Shown here in pieces: positions 1 through 8,647 of a DNA stretch of 64,000 nt. Each line of letters begins with the position of its first letter. Positions within the stretch are counted from its first letter, which is position 1. Under the pieces are notes generated by a model that saw only the letters and a program-made list of their open reading frames with translations, did not search any database and was not told the origin of the DNA. The stretch spans positions 90,579 through 154,578 of the forward strand of contig NZ_JAERRG010000026.1 of NCBI RefSeq assembly GCF_016741935.1. The letters run 5' to 3'. A program made the translations under genes and the position numbers. Source of the stretch: Streptomyces endocoffeicus. GTDB lineage: Bacteria; Actinomycetota; Actinomycetes; Streptomycetales; Streptomycetaceae.

Positions 1-407
1 TGTTCGAACTCCGGCTGCCCGCCTCGCCCTTGACCTGGCTGTGGTTCCTGCTCGCCGTGGTGCTCGCGGTGTGCGTCGGCTTCGCGGTGCGCTATCTGGT
101 GTCGCTCGCCTCCTTCTGGCTGCTCGACGGGACGGGGCTGTCCATGCTGAGCGGGCTGCTGTGCCTGTTCTTCTCCGGGATGATCCTGCCGCTCAACGTC
201 TTCCCCGGGCAGCTGGGCGAGATCGCCCGCGCGCTGCCGTGGGCGGCGATGCTCCAGGTGCCCGCGGACGTCTTCCTGGAGGAGCGCCGGGGGCCGGGGC
301 TGCTGGGGGCGTTCGCCTTCCAGGCGGGGTGGGCGGTGGCGCTGCTGGCGGCCGGGCGGGCGCTGCAGTCGGTGGCGACCCGGAAGGTGGTGGTCCAGGG
401 TGGCTGA
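1..407 (+). CDS. ABC-2 type transporter permease, 3' part
   Basis: The frame is open from base 3 to the stop, so the 5' end lies outside the window. The visible 134 residues are hydrophobic, with about three to four membrane helices, and resemble the C-terminal half of DUF990 (ABC2_membrane_6) permeases. The gene overlaps a second permease by 8 nt, and an ATPase follows, so it is probably one half of a heteromeric membrane channel of an exporter. The substrate cannot be deduced. Upstream residues and the true start are not visible. Confidence 0.8.
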   Translation, partial: FELRLPASPLTWLWFLLAVVLAVCVGFAVRYLVSLASFWLLDGTGLSMLSGLLCLFFSGMILPLNVFPGQLGEIARALPWAAMLQVPADVFLEERRGPGLLGAFAFQAGWAVALLAAGRALQSVATRKVVVQGG

Positions 408-1218
408 GTCCGCCGTGTCCAACGGGCTGCGGGCCTACGGCCTGATCGTCGGGATGTGGGTGCGCTCCACGATGGCGTACCGCACCTCGTTCCTGATCAT
501 GACGTTGGGGAACTTCCTCGCGACCGGGCTGGACTTCGTCACGATCACCCTGATGTTCACCCACATCGGGGAGCTGGGCGGCTTCACCCTGGACGAGGTC
601 GCCTTCCTCTACGGCACCACCAGCGTCGCCTTCGGCCTCGCCGATCTCGTGCTGGGCACCATGGGCCGGCTGGGCCAGCGGGTGCGCGACGGCACGATGG
701 ACACCCTGCTGGTGCGGCCGGTGCCGATACTCGCCCAGGTGGCCGCCGACCGCTTCGCGCTGCGCCGGCTGGGCCGGATCACCCAGGGGGCGGTGGTGCT
801 CGGCTGGTCGCTGGCCCGGCTGGACATCGACTGGACGGTGGACCGGGCGCTGCTGATGCCGGTGATGCTGCTGAGCGGGGGCGCCATCTTCGGGGCGCTG
901 TTCGTGCTCGGCGGCGCCTTCCAGTTCTGGGCCAAGGACGCCTCCGAGGTGCAGAGTGCCTTCACCTTCGGTGGGACCACCCTGCTGGAGTACCCGCCGA
1001 CGGTCTTCGGCAAGGAGCTGCTGCGGGGCGTCACCTTCGTCATCCCGCTGGCCTTCGTCAACTGGCTCCCGGCGCTGTACATCCTGGGCCGCCCCGATCC
1101 GCTGGGGCTCCCGGCCTGGATCGGTTTCGCGGCGCCGCTGGTCGCGGGCGGCTGCTGTGCGGTGGCGGGGCTGGCCTGGCGGGCGGGGCTGCGGGCGTAT
1201 CAGAGCACGGGGAGCTGA
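400..1218 (+). CDS. ABC-2 type transporter permease
   Basis: 272 residues from a GTG start inside the end of the preceding permease. There are about six membrane helices and short loops, as in the DUF990/ABC2_membrane_6 family. A cytoplasmic segment near residues 85-105 (MGRLGQRVRDGTMDTLL) is the kind of amphipathic coupling region expected to contact the ATPase. It is the second permease of the set, and the ATPase starts 5 nt after its stop, so the three should be co-translated. Function: membrane half of an exporter with unknown substrate. Confidence 0.85.
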   Translation: MAESAVSNGLRAYGLIVGMWVRSTMAYRTSFLIMTLGNFLATGLDFVTITLMFTHIGELGGFTLDEVAFLYGTTSVAFGLADLVLGTMGRLGQRVRDGTMDTLLVRPVPILAQVAADRFALRRLGRITQGAVVLGWSLARLDIDWTVDRALLMPVMLLSGGAIFGALFVLGGAFQFWAKDASEVQSAFTFGGTTLLEYPPTVFGKELLRGVTFVIPLAFVNWLPALYILGRPDPLGLPAWIGFAAPLVAGGCCAVAGLAWRAGLRAYQSTGS

Positions 1219-1223
1219 GGGGA

Positions 1224-2243
1224 ATGGTCGTGGGGAATGGCTCGGGGAGTGCCGTGGGGAGTGCCGTGGACGATCTGATCGAGCTCGACGGCGTCGAGAA
1301 GGTCTTCCAGGTGCGGCGCAAGGTGGGGCTGATGCGCCGCGAGCGCCGTGAGGTGCGCGCCGTGGACGGCATCAGCTTCCGGGTGCCGCGCGGCGAGATG
1401 GTGGGCTACATCGGCCCGAACGGCGCCGGGAAGTCCACCACCATCAAGATGCTGACCGGGATCCTGGTGCCCAGCGGCGGACGGCTCAGGGTCGCCGGAA
1501 TCGACCCCTCCAGGGAGCGGACGAGGCTCGCGCGCCGGATCGGGGTGGTCTTCGGGCAGCGCACCACCCTGTGGTGGGACCTGCCGCTGCGCGATTCGTA
1601 CGCGCTGGTGCGGCGGATGTACCGGATCCCCGACGACCGCTACCGCCACAACCTGGACCGCTGTGTGGAACTGCTCAACCTCGGCGCGCTGTTGGACGTG
1701 CCGGTGCGTCAGCTCTCGCTCGGCCAGCGGATGCGCGGCGACATCGCGGCCGCCCTGCTGCACGACCCCGAGGTGCTCTACCTCGACGAGCCGACCATCG
1801 GGCTCGATGTGGTGAGCAAGGCGAAGGTGCGGGAGTTCCTGCGCGATGTGAACGCGGAGCAGGGCACGACGGTGCTGCTCACCACCCACGATCTGACCGA
1901 TATCGAGCTGCTGTGCAAGCGGGTGATGGTCATCGACCACGGGCGGCTGGTCTACGACGGCGGGCTGGACGAGCTGCACGCGGTGGGGGAGAGCGAACGC
2001 ACCCTCGTGGTCGACCTGGAGCGGGAGCTGCCGCCCATCGAGGTCCCCGGGGCCCGGACGGTGCGGGTCGAGGGGCCCCGGCAGTGGCTGGCCTTCCCGG
2101 CGACCAGCAGCGCGGCGCCGATCGTCGCGGCGGTCGCCGACGGCTGTCCGCTGGTGGACCTCTCGGTGCGCGAGCCCGAGATCGAGGACGTCATCGCGAG
2201 GATGCTGCACGGGGCGGAGGACCGGGTGGGGCGGACCATGTAG
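1224..2243 (+). CDS. ABC transporter ATP-binding protein
   Basis: 339 residues. The frame is open far upstream, but the start is placed at the ATG 5 nt after the permease stop because only from there does the sequence match an ABC ATPase. Motifs: Walker A GPNGAGKST (about residues 64-72), signature LSLGQ (about 163), Walker B VLYLDEPT (about 184) and the H-loop His in TTHD (about 221). A C-terminal domain of about 90 residues follows, as in many DUF990-linked ATPases. It energises the two permeases upstream. Substrate unknown. Confidence 0.9.
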   Translation: MVVGNGSGSAVGSAVDDLIELDGVEKVFQVRRKVGLMRRERREVRAVDGISFRVPRGEMVGYIGPNGAGKSTTIKMLTGILVPSGGRLRVAGIDPSRERTRLARRIGVVFGQRTTLWWDLPLRDSYALVRRMYRIPDDRYRHNLDRCVELLNLGALLDVPVRQLSLGQRMRGDIAAALLHDPEVLYLDEPTIGLDVVSKAKVREFLRDVNAEQGTTVLLTTHDLTDIELLCKRVMVIDHGRLVYDGGLDELHAVGESERTLVVDLERELPPIEVPGARTVRVEGPRQWLAFPATSSAAPIVAAVADGCPLVDLSVREPEIEDVIARMLHGAEDRVGRTM

Positions 2244-2256
2244 TGGGCAAGGACGC

Positions 2257-2320
2257 GGTGTGCGAGAACGACGAGGGCACGGTGTGCGAGAACGACGAGG
2301 GCACGGTGTGTGAGAGGGGC
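2257..2320 (+). repeat. 24-bp tandem repeat
   Basis: A 24-bp unit beginning GGTGTGCGAGAACGACGAGG occurs twice in perfect tandem, and the first third of a third copy follows. It sits just after the stop of the ABC ATPase gene. No gene or hairpin is evident in it. It resembles other short tandem duplications found downstream of genes in this window. Confidence 0.9.
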
Positions 2321-2351
2321 CAGGGCCGGTGCCCGCCATTAGTCTGTCCGT

Positions 2352-3116
2352 ATGACGAGCGCTGGTTCTTCCCAGGGGGCGAGCCCCGACCTCCCGGACC
2401 CGGCCGGGATGCGGGCATCGGACGCCGAGCGTGAGCGGATCGCCGAGGTCCTCCGTGAGGCGGTCGCCGAAGGCCGCCTGGACATGGAGGAGTTCGATGA
2501 GCGGCTGGGCGCGGCCTACGCGGCGCGCACCCACGGCGAGCTGGAGCCGCTGGTACGGGACCTCCCGGTGCCCGGCGGCGCCGCTCCGGCCCCGCCGTCC
2601 CCCGCCGATCCCACCGGCTGGGCCGAGCGGATCGGCGGCACCCCGACCTCGAAGTGGGCCGTGGCGATCATGGGCGGCTTCCAGCGCAAGGGGACGTGGA
2701 CCGTCCCCCGTGCGTTCACCGCCCTCACCGTCATGGGCGGCGGTGAGATCGATCTGCGCGAGGCCCGGTTCGAGGACCGCGATGTGGTGATCCGCTGCTT
2801 CGCCCTCATGGGCGGGGTGGAGATCATCGTCCCGCCGGACCTGGAGACGCATGTCAGCGGCATCGGTCTCATGGGTGGCTTCGACCACACCGGATCCGCC
2901 GACGGGGATCCCACCGGACCCCGGGTGACCGTCACCGGCCTCGCGATCTTCGGCGGGGTCAGCGTCGAGCGCAAGCTCCGCAAGGAGGAGCACCGGCGCA
3001 TGAAGGAGGAGCGCCGCCGGCTGAGGGCCGAGCACCGGGAGGAGCTGCGGGGCGCGCGGCGCGATGAGCGCAAGGAGCGGCGGCTGTCCTTGGAGAAGGA
3101 GCGCCGCGAGGATTAG
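2352..3116 (+). CDS. DUF1707 protein with LiaF-like C-terminal domain
   Basis: 254 residues, ATG start. Residues about 20-70 (MRASDAERERIAEVLREAV...) form the DUF1707/SHOCT-like domain common at the N-terminus of actinobacterial envelope-stress proteins. Residues about 95-200 carry several MGG turns (IMGGFQRKG, VMGGGEIDL, LMGGVEIIV, LMGGFDHTG), the pattern of the LiaF/YvqF C-terminal beta domain. The last 50 residues are an extremely charged Arg/Glu helix, possibly a coiled coil. No signal peptide or membrane helix is visible. Role inferred from the family only: sensing or assembly at the cell envelope. Confidence 0.85.
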   Translation: MTSAGSSQGASPDLPDPAGMRASDAERERIAEVLREAVAEGRLDMEEFDERLGAAYAARTHGELEPLVRDLPVPGGAAPAPPSPADPTGWAERIGGTPTSKWAVAIMGGFQRKGTWTVPRAFTALTVMGGGEIDLREARFEDRDVVIRCFALMGGVEIIVPPDLETHVSGIGLMGGFDHTGSADGDPTGPRVTVTGLAIFGGVSVERKLRKEEHRRMKEERRRLRAEHREELRGARRDERKERRLSLEKERRED

Positions 3117-3133
3117 GGGGCGACGGGCCGTGG

Positions 3134-3227
3134 CGCCTGCGGCGGGCTGTTCCCCTCCCCGCCCCTTCCCTCAACTGGGGCTCCGCCCCAGACCCCGCTC
3201 CTCAAACGCCGGAGGGGCTGGAAGGCG
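3134..3227. repeat. 94-bp intergenic hairpin repeat, copy 1
   Basis: This stretch is identical to 7099-7192 except for one A/G difference. It contains a perfect hairpin (CTGGGGC-TCC-GCCCCAG), and a second hairpin (CGGGGCTTCGCCCCG) follows directly. It lies between the ends of two convergent genes and could work as a bidirectional terminator. A relative of the same family lies inside a gene near 42794. Confidence 0.85.
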
Positions 3228-3286
3228 GGGCTTCGCCCCGGACTCCGGGGTCCAGGGGCGGAGAGGGGAAAGATCCCCCGGGTCCG

Positions 3287-4612
3287 CTAGAGCTCGGCCG
3301 CCGTGCGGCCCCGCAGGTGGTCCAGGTCCAGCGCCCGCGCCATCGCGCGGTAGCCGTCGTCGCTGGGGTGCAGATGGTCGCCCGAGTCGAACATCGGGCG
3401 CAGCCGCAGCGGGCTGACCGGGTCGCGCAGCGCCTTGTCGAAGTCCACGACCTCGTCGAAGACCCGCCCGGCGCGGATCTGCGCGTTGACCTGCTCGCGC
3501 ACGGCGTCCAGCCGGGGGGTGTAGCCGCGGTGTCCGTAGAAGGGCGTCAGGGTGGCTCCGATGACTCGCAGGCCCCGGGCGTGGGCCTGCTCGGTCAGCC
3601 GCTTCAGGCCCCACACGATCCGGTTGGGGTCGGTCTGGTGGGGGATGCGGAGTATGTCGTTGACGCCCAGCTCGATGATCACGGCCTTGACGCCCGTACG
3701 GGACAGCACGTCGCGGTCGAAGCGGGACAGCCCGCTGGGGTTGTTGGGCGGGAACTGTGTGCCGTCGCTCAGCACGCGGTTGCCGCTGATGCCCTGGTTG
3801 AGCACGCCGAAGCGGGGCGCCCCGGGCTCGCTGCGCAGCCGCTCGGAGAGGAAGTCGGTCCACCGGTGGTTGGCCCCGGCGGTGGAGGTGATGCCGTCGG
3901 TGATCGAGTCGCCCAGCACCGCGACCGCGCCCTCGGCCTGCTTGGACCACACGTCCACACCGGTCAGATAGCGCCAGTACGGGCTCTGCTGGGTGTAGGC
4001 GGCGCCCGCCGTGTCCTCCGTACGGTCGCCACGCGCCATGTACGACGTCTGGCGGGCGTGCGGATGGTAGGTCACGGACCCGGCCGCCTGCGGGGTGTAG
4101 GTGGTGACCAGCAGATCGGCCGCGTCCGGGACGGCGAGCCGCACGGGGTCGCTGGTGGCGGCCTTACCGGGCGGGATCGTCACCCAGGTGCGGTTGTTGA
4201 AGGTGAGACGGCGCATGGTGCCGGCGGCCGCGGTGGGGTTGCTGGGCGCGGCGGCCAGTGCCACCGAGGCATGCGTGATCGTCAGCGGACGGTTGCTGTA
4301 GAAGTTCGAGAGCTGGATGCGGGTGCTGGTGCCGCCGATGCTGGTGTGCACCACGTTCCGTATCGACATGCCCGAGAGGCCGCCGCGCAGCGTCCTCGGC
4401 TCGGCGGCCGCGGCCGAGGTCGACCAGGTGCCCACCCAGGCACCGGCCGAGGCCGGGGCGGCCGAGCCGCGGGCCCCCTGCGCGCGGGGGCCCGAACCGC
4501 CCTTGTCGCCACCGAGCCCGATGAATATCGCGGTGGAGACGAGGATCACCACAGCCGCCAGCGCAGCGAGCACGGCATACCCCGTGCGTCTGGGCATTGG
4601 GGGCATGCTCAT
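3287..4612 (-). CDS. secreted SGNH/GDSL-type esterase
   Basis: 441 residues from the ATG that follows a GAGGAGA ribosome site; the frame is open further upstream but without support. An N-terminal signal or anchor (residues about 8-30, AVLAALAAVVILVSTAIFIG) precedes a linker and a beta-rich domain. The SGNH hydrolase fold follows: GDSITDG with nucleophile Ser236, the GVND block, and the C-terminal DHLHP with Asp412 and His415. The family hydrolyses ester bonds in lipids or polysaccharides outside the cell. It is monocistronic, convergent with the DUF1707 gene. Substrate not predictable. Confidence 0.9.
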   Translation of the reverse strand: MSMPPMPRRTGYAVLAALAAVVILVSTAIFIGLGGDKGGSGPRAQGARGSAAPASAGAWVGTWSTSAAAAEPRTLRGGLSGMSIRNVVHTSIGGTSTRIQLSNFYSNRPLTITHASVALAAAPSNPTAAAGTMRRLTFNNRTWVTIPPGKAATSDPVRLAVPDAADLLVTTYTPQAAGSVTYHPHARQTSYMARGDRTEDTAGAAYTQQSPYWRYLTGVDVWSKQAEGAVAVLGDSITDGITSTAGANHRWTDFLSERLRSEPGAPRFGVLNQGISGNRVLSDGTQFPPNNPSGLSRFDRDVLSRTGVKAVIIELGVNDILRIPHQTDPNRIVWGLKRLTEQAHARGLRVIGATLTPFYGHRGYTPRLDAVREQVNAQIRAGRVFDEVVDFDKALRDPVSPLRLRPMFDSGDHLHPSDDGYRAMARALDLDHLRGRTAAEL

Positions 4613-4844
4613 GGGCGGGTTGTCTCCTCGGGCAGACGGAGCCCGAGGCTCCGGAAGTGGACGGGGACGGCGGGTGGTATCCGGCAATGCCGATGCGGTC
4701 CGGTCGGTCTCCCATGATCCCATGGTGGGACCCGGCTCCGCCTGTCGGCCTGCCCCCAATGTGCTGGGTCGCTCCCCCAGACAGACGACGGGAACTCACC
4801 GTTCGTTCCACACATGGGCGACTGAGACCGGAAAGAGACAATGC

Positions 4845-6197
4845 ATGGGGAGACGGGTCGACCGGGTGGAGCGTATGGAGCGAAGAACGACTGGTGAGAC
4901 GGCGGCCGCGCCGTCTCGGGGCGCGGCTGTGCCCTTCGTCACGGACAGCCCCCTCGACATGGAGCGGCGGCGCGGGGTGCGCCGGATGAAGGCGTTCGCC
5001 ACCGGACTGCTGCTCGGCGTCGCACTGCTGTACGTGCTCGCCACCTGGGCGCGGTCCTCCGGCATCGGCGGCTGGCCCGGCTATGTGGCCGCGGCCGCCG
5101 AGGCGGGCATGGTGGGCGCCCTGGCCGACTGGTTCGCGGTCACCGCGCTCTTCCGGCGGCCCATGGGGCTGCCGATTCCCCATACGGCGATCATCCCCAC
5201 CAAGAAGGACCAGCTCGGGGCCAGCCTCGGGGAGTTCGTCGGGGAGAACTTCCTCTCCGGCGACGTCGTACGGATGCGGCTGCGCGCGGTCGGCATCGGC
5301 AGCCGGCTCGGCACCTGGCTCGCCGAGCCCGAGCACGCCGACCGGGTGACCGCCGAGCTGGCCACCGCGCTGCGCGGCGCGCTCACGGTGCTGCGCGACT
5401 CCGATGTGCAGGCGGTGGTGGGCGAGGCGATCACCCGCCGGGCCGACAGCCAGGAGATCGCGCCGGGCCTCGGCAAGCTGCTGGAGCGGGTGGTCGCGGA
5501 CGGCGGCCACCGCCGCGCCGTGGACCTGGTGTGCCTGCGCGCCCACGACTGGCTGGTGGAGCACAACGACTCGGTGATGCTGGCCGTGACCGGCGGCGCC
5601 CCCGGCTGGACGCCCCGGTTCGTGGACCGCAAGGTCGGCGAGCGCGTCTACAAGGAACTGCTGCGTTTCGTGACCGAGATGCGGGACATGCCCGACCATC
5701 CGGCGCGCGGCGCCCTGGACCGCTTCCTCACCGACTTCGCCGGGGACCTGCAGTCCGACACCGACACCCGGCTGCGGGTGGAGCGGGTGAAGAGCGAGGT
5801 GCTGGGGCGCGGCGACGTCCAGGACATCATCGCCTCGGCCTGGGCCTCGGTGCGGGCGATGATCGTCGCGGCGGCGGAGGACGAGCGCAGCGAGCTGCGG
5901 CAGCGGGCGCGGGCGGCGATTCTCTCGCTGGGCAGGCGGATGGTGACGGACCAACGGCTGCGGGACAAGATCGACGGCTGGCTGGAGGACGCCGCCGTCT
6001 ATGTGGTGACGACGTATCGGGACGAGATCACCTCGCTGATCACCGAGACGGTGGCGAGCTGGGACGCGGACCACACCTCGCGGAAGATCGAGGCGCACAT
6101 CGGCCGGGACCTGCAGTTCATCCGGATCAACGGCACGGTGGTGGGTGCTCTGGCCGGGCTGGTGATCTATACGGTCTCGCGGGCGATGGGCGCATAG
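4845..6197 (+). CDS. DUF445 family membrane protein
   Basis: About 450 residues. Two starts are possible: ATG at 4845 (weak AAAGAG upstream) and ATG at 4875 (GGTGGAG upstream); the conserved part begins after both. Membrane helices lie near residues 48-70 and at the C-terminus. Signature of the DUF445/YheB-like family: EAGMVGALADWFAVTALFRRP followed by IPHTAIIP. The long middle part is helical. The molecular function of DUF445 proteins is not established. It stands alone between divergent and co-directional neighbours. Confidence 0.88.
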   Translation: MGRRVDRVERMERRTTGETAAAPSRGAAVPFVTDSPLDMERRRGVRRMKAFATGLLLGVALLYVLATWARSSGIGGWPGYVAAAAEAGMVGALADWFAVTALFRRPMGLPIPHTAIIPTKKDQLGASLGEFVGENFLSGDVVRMRLRAVGIGSRLGTWLAEPEHADRVTAELATALRGALTVLRDSDVQAVVGEAITRRADSQEIAPGLGKLLERVVADGGHRRAVDLVCLRAHDWLVEHNDSVMLAVTGGAPGWTPRFVDRKVGERVYKELLRFVTEMRDMPDHPARGALDRFLTDFAGDLQSDTDTRLRVERVKSEVLGRGDVQDIIASAWASVRAMIVAAAEDERSELRQRARAAILSLGRRMVTDQRLRDKIDGWLEDAAVYVVTTYRDEITSLITETVASWDADHTSRKIEAHIGRDLQFIRINGTVVGALAGLVIYTVSRAMGA

Positions 6198-6357
6198 CGC
6201 TCGGGCGGTGGGGGGTTGGCCCGTAGGCGGTTGGTCCGTGGCGCGCGGGCGGTGGGCGGTTGGCCCGTGGCGCCGGGCGGATTGCCGCGTCGCGGCTCTG
6301 GAAGGTGTGCGCGGCCTGGCCTATGGTGCGCGCGTGCGACGTCGTGGAGGGCGTGCC

Positions 6358-7098
6358 GTGCTCGCCCGGGGACTGTGGACGGCCGGTGAGCTCGCCGTCA
6401 CCCTCGGGGTCGTGGTGCTGCTCTTCGTCGTCCACCAGCTGTGGTGGACCAACCGGCAGGCGAGGGCGGGCGCACGACACGAGGTGTCGGTGCTGGAGCG
6501 GCAGTGGCAGGACGGGGCGGCGGAGTCCGCGACGCCGTCGCCGGGCGCGACGGAATCCTCCGATCCGGCTCAGGGGGACGACCGCGACCGTGACCGTGAC
6601 CGGTCGGCCGGGGGCGGCACCGGGGGCCAAGGGCCGCGGCGGGACCAGGCGTACGCGGTGCTCAGGATCCCGCGTATCGGCCTTACGGTGCCCATCGCCG
6701 AGGGCATCGGCCGCGCGGCGGTGCTCAACAAGGGCTATGTGGGCCACTATCCGCGCACCGCCCAGCCGGGCCAGGCGGGCAACGTCGCCCTCGCGGGCCA
6801 CCGCAACACCCACGGCGAGCCCTTCCGGCAACTGGACGAGGTGCGCCCCGGCGACACGGTGCGCATCGACACCGCCGACGCCCGCTATACGTATGTGATC
6901 GAGCGCACCCTGCCGCGCACCTCGCCCGCCGACGGCACGGTGATCGCGCGGGTGCCGTACAGCTCCGCCCACCCCCGCTACCGCTACACCGAGCCGGGCT
7001 ACTACCTCACGCTGACGACCTGCACCCCCGAATTCACCTCCCGCTACCGCCTGGTGGTCTGGGCCCGGCTACGGACCGCCGCCCCCCGGGACCTGTGA
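6358..7098 (+). CDS. srtE: class E sortase
   Basis: About 246 residues. I chose the GTG preceded by GGAGGG; GTG at 6334 is the alternative. One N-terminal membrane helix (about residues 5-26, GELAVTLGVVVLLFVVHQLWW) leads into a charged linker of acidic and Arg residues and then the sortase barrel. Catalytic residues are visible: His148 in GHRNTHG, Cys222 in TLTTCTPEF and Arg231 in SRYRLV. Class E enzymes attach LAXTG-bearing proteins to the peptidoglycan of Streptomyces; the surface protein at 12585 carries such a motif. The ORF is free-standing. Confidence 0.9.
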   Translation: MLARGLWTAGELAVTLGVVVLLFVVHQLWWTNRQARAGARHEVSVLERQWQDGAAESATPSPGATESSDPAQGDDRDRDRDRSAGGGTGGQGPRRDQAYAVLRIPRIGLTVPIAEGIGRAAVLNKGYVGHYPRTAQPGQAGNVALAGHRNTHGEPFRQLDEVRPGDTVRIDTADARYTYVIERTLPRTSPADGTVIARVPYSSAHPRYRYTEPGYYLTLTTCTPEFTSRYRLVVWARLRTAAPRDL

Positions 7099-7192
7099 CG
7101 CCTGCGGCGGGCTGTTCCCCTCCCCGCCCCTTCCCTCAACTGGGGCTCCGCCCCAGACCCCGCTCCTCAAGCGCCGGAGGGGCTGGAAGGCG
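7099..7192. repeat. 94-bp intergenic hairpin repeat, copy 2
   Basis: Second copy of the 94-bp element at 3134-3227, with one mismatch. It begins immediately after the stop codon of the sortase gene and contains the same CTGGGGC-TCC-GCCCCAG hairpin, so it probably ends that transcript. Both copies have the same orientation relative to the upstream co-directional gene. Confidence 0.85.
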
Positions 7193-7312
7193 GAGCCGCA
7201 TATCGGCACAGCCCCGCGCCGCTTCGGGGGCGCTGCCGAACCGGAGCCGACTTCCGCCGATCTGCTTAGACTGGCGGAGCCAGGAGGGGAGACCGGCCGG
7301 GAGAGGGGGGAC

Positions 7313-7639
7313 GTGACGGTGTCGCGACGACTCGAACGCTTGCGGACGCATCTGGGCGTCTGTCTGTTCCTGCTGACCGGGGTTCTGCTGGCGCAGAGCG
7401 GGGTGGTCAGCGCCGTCGCCCTCGCCGCCACCGTCGCGACCACGACGGCCGTCGCCGCCGCGCTGGCCCTGTGCGCGATCCTCGCCTCCCGCGGCCGCAT
7501 GCCCGTCCCCGCCGGGCGGATTCGCACCGCGATACGGGACCGGGAGCGCCGTACGGCGTTCCTGCCACAGCGGGATCCCGATGCCGCCGGACGCCCGAGG
7601 CCCCGAGCGCCGGGCCGTCGCCTGCCGACGGCCGCGTAG
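7313..7639 (+). CDS. small membrane protein (DUF6412-like)
   Basis: 108 residues, GTG start behind a G-rich ribosome site (GAGAGGGGGG). Two adjacent hydrophobic helices cover about residues 14-60 (GVCLFLLTGVLLAQSG, then an Ala/Val-rich stretch), and an Arg/Pro-rich cytoplasmic tail follows. Small proteins of this shape next to a YidC/Oxa1-like gene are annotated DUF6412 in Streptomyces; I rely on context and length for that name. It may act with the insertase downstream. Function unknown. Confidence 0.65.
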   Translation: MTVSRRLERLRTHLGVCLFLLTGVLLAQSGVVSAVALAATVATTTAVAAALALCAILASRGRMPVPAGRIRTAIRDRERRTAFLPQRDPDAAGRPRPRAPGRRLPTAA

Positions 7640-7657
7640 GCGCACCGCTTTCAGCCT

Positions 7658-7724
7658 CTCCAGGGGGCACCTCCCAGCGGTAGCTGGGGGAGATTGAGGA
7701 GCGGGGTCCGGGGTGGAACCCCGG
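7658..7724. repeat. intergenic repeat with hairpin-forming segments
   Basis: A G/C-rich block containing GGGGGCACCTCCCAGCGG, a complementary GCTGGGGGAG, and then GGGGTCCGGGGTGGAACCCC. The first half can fold back on itself, as does the second. This is the general look of the dispersed intergenic repeats of Streptomyces. It separates the DUF6412-like and YidC-like genes and may stop transcription in either direction. Confidence 0.6.
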
Positions 7725-7813
7725 AAGCTCCAGGATCCGTACCGCCGCGCCACGCGGCTCGTCACGCCGATGTCTTCCTCACTCCGGCACGACGAGACCC
7801 GCGGAGGGCTCCC

Positions 7814-8473
7814 ATGTCCCTTTTCTCTTCCCTCGGCTCCCTGTTGACCACCATGGCGGACGGCCTCGATCCGCTCTTCGGCGCGTCCGCGGCGGCGGCC
7901 GCCATCGTCCTGTTCACGCTGTGCGTCCGCGCCGCGCTGCATCCCCTCGCACGGGCCGCGGTGCGCGGCGAGAAGGCGCGGGCCGCGCTCGCGCCGAAGA
8001 TCACCGAGCTGGGCCGCAAGCACCGGGACGACCCCGAGCGGATGCGGCGCGCCATGGCGGAGCTCCAGACGAAGGAGGGCGCGTCACCGCTGGCGGGGTG
8101 TCTGCCGACGCTCGCCCAGCTTCCGGTCTTCTTCGTCATGTACCACGTGTTCTCGACCGGCAGCGGCGCCGGAGACCTCCTCGACCACACGCTCGCCGGG
8201 GCCCCGCTCGGCGCCCACTGGGGCGGGGTGCTCAGCGGTGGGCCGGGGCTGGTCTACCTCGGGCTCTTCGCGCTGATCGCGGCCGTGGCCACCTGGACGT
8301 ATCTCCGCGCCCGTAAGGCGACCGTCCTCGGGGCGCCCGGGGTGGCCCGGGCGCTGCCGCTGCTGTCGTTCGGCACTCTCGTCACCGCCGCCGTGGTCCC
8401 GCTGGCGGCGGCGCTCTACCTGGCGACCAGCGCGACCTGGACGGCGGTGGAGCGGGCCCTGCTGCACCGCTGA
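7814..8473 (+). CDS. YidC/Oxa1 family membrane insertase-like protein
   Basis: 219 residues from the ATG preceded by GGAGGG; the frame is open upstream but unsupported. Membrane helices: about 22-42, 105-122 (LAGCLPTLAQLPVFFVMYHV, the YidC core signature), 150-172 and 180-205. A charged cytoplasmic loop lies at about 45-95. Length and lack of a large periplasmic domain match the Gram-positive YidC2/Oxa1 type. The housekeeping yidC is normally near dnaA/rpmH, so this is probably a second copy specialised for some membrane proteins (inference). Confidence 0.88.
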   Translation: MSLFSSLGSLLTTMADGLDPLFGASAAAAAIVLFTLCVRAALHPLARAAVRGEKARAALAPKITELGRKHRDDPERMRRAMAELQTKEGASPLAGCLPTLAQLPVFFVMYHVFSTGSGAGDLLDHTLAGAPLGAHWGGVLSGGPGLVYLGLFALIAAVATWTYLRARKATVLGAPGVARALPLLSFGTLVTAAVVPLAAALYLATSATWTAVERALLHR

Positions 8474-8496
8474 CGACGACACCGGCCGCGGCCACC

Positions 8497-8547
8497 CTTG
8501 AGACCGATGTCACCCTTTTAGGCGCGGTCACGCTTGAGACCGATGTC
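8497..8547. repeat. direct repeat upstream of FAH gene
   Basis: The 15-mer CTTGAGACCGATGTC occurs twice (8497-8511 and 8533-8547), 36 bp apart, about 100-150 bp before the start of the FAH-family gene. It could be an operator for a dimeric regulator or a chance duplication. No known regulator motif is recognised. Confidence 0.5.
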
Positions 8548-8647
8548 CCAGTCCGTGAACGAGGTCTTGCGGGCTGGACGCCCCTGAAGGGAGGATCAAT
8601 CGGCCGGTTGGCGCCTCGCACCGGCCTGTGACCTCGGGAGTCTTGGG

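Noticed and set aside
1200..3035. 611-residue minus-strand frame
   Set aside because: Overlaps three well-supported plus-strand genes and has His/Pro/Arg-rich shadow composition.
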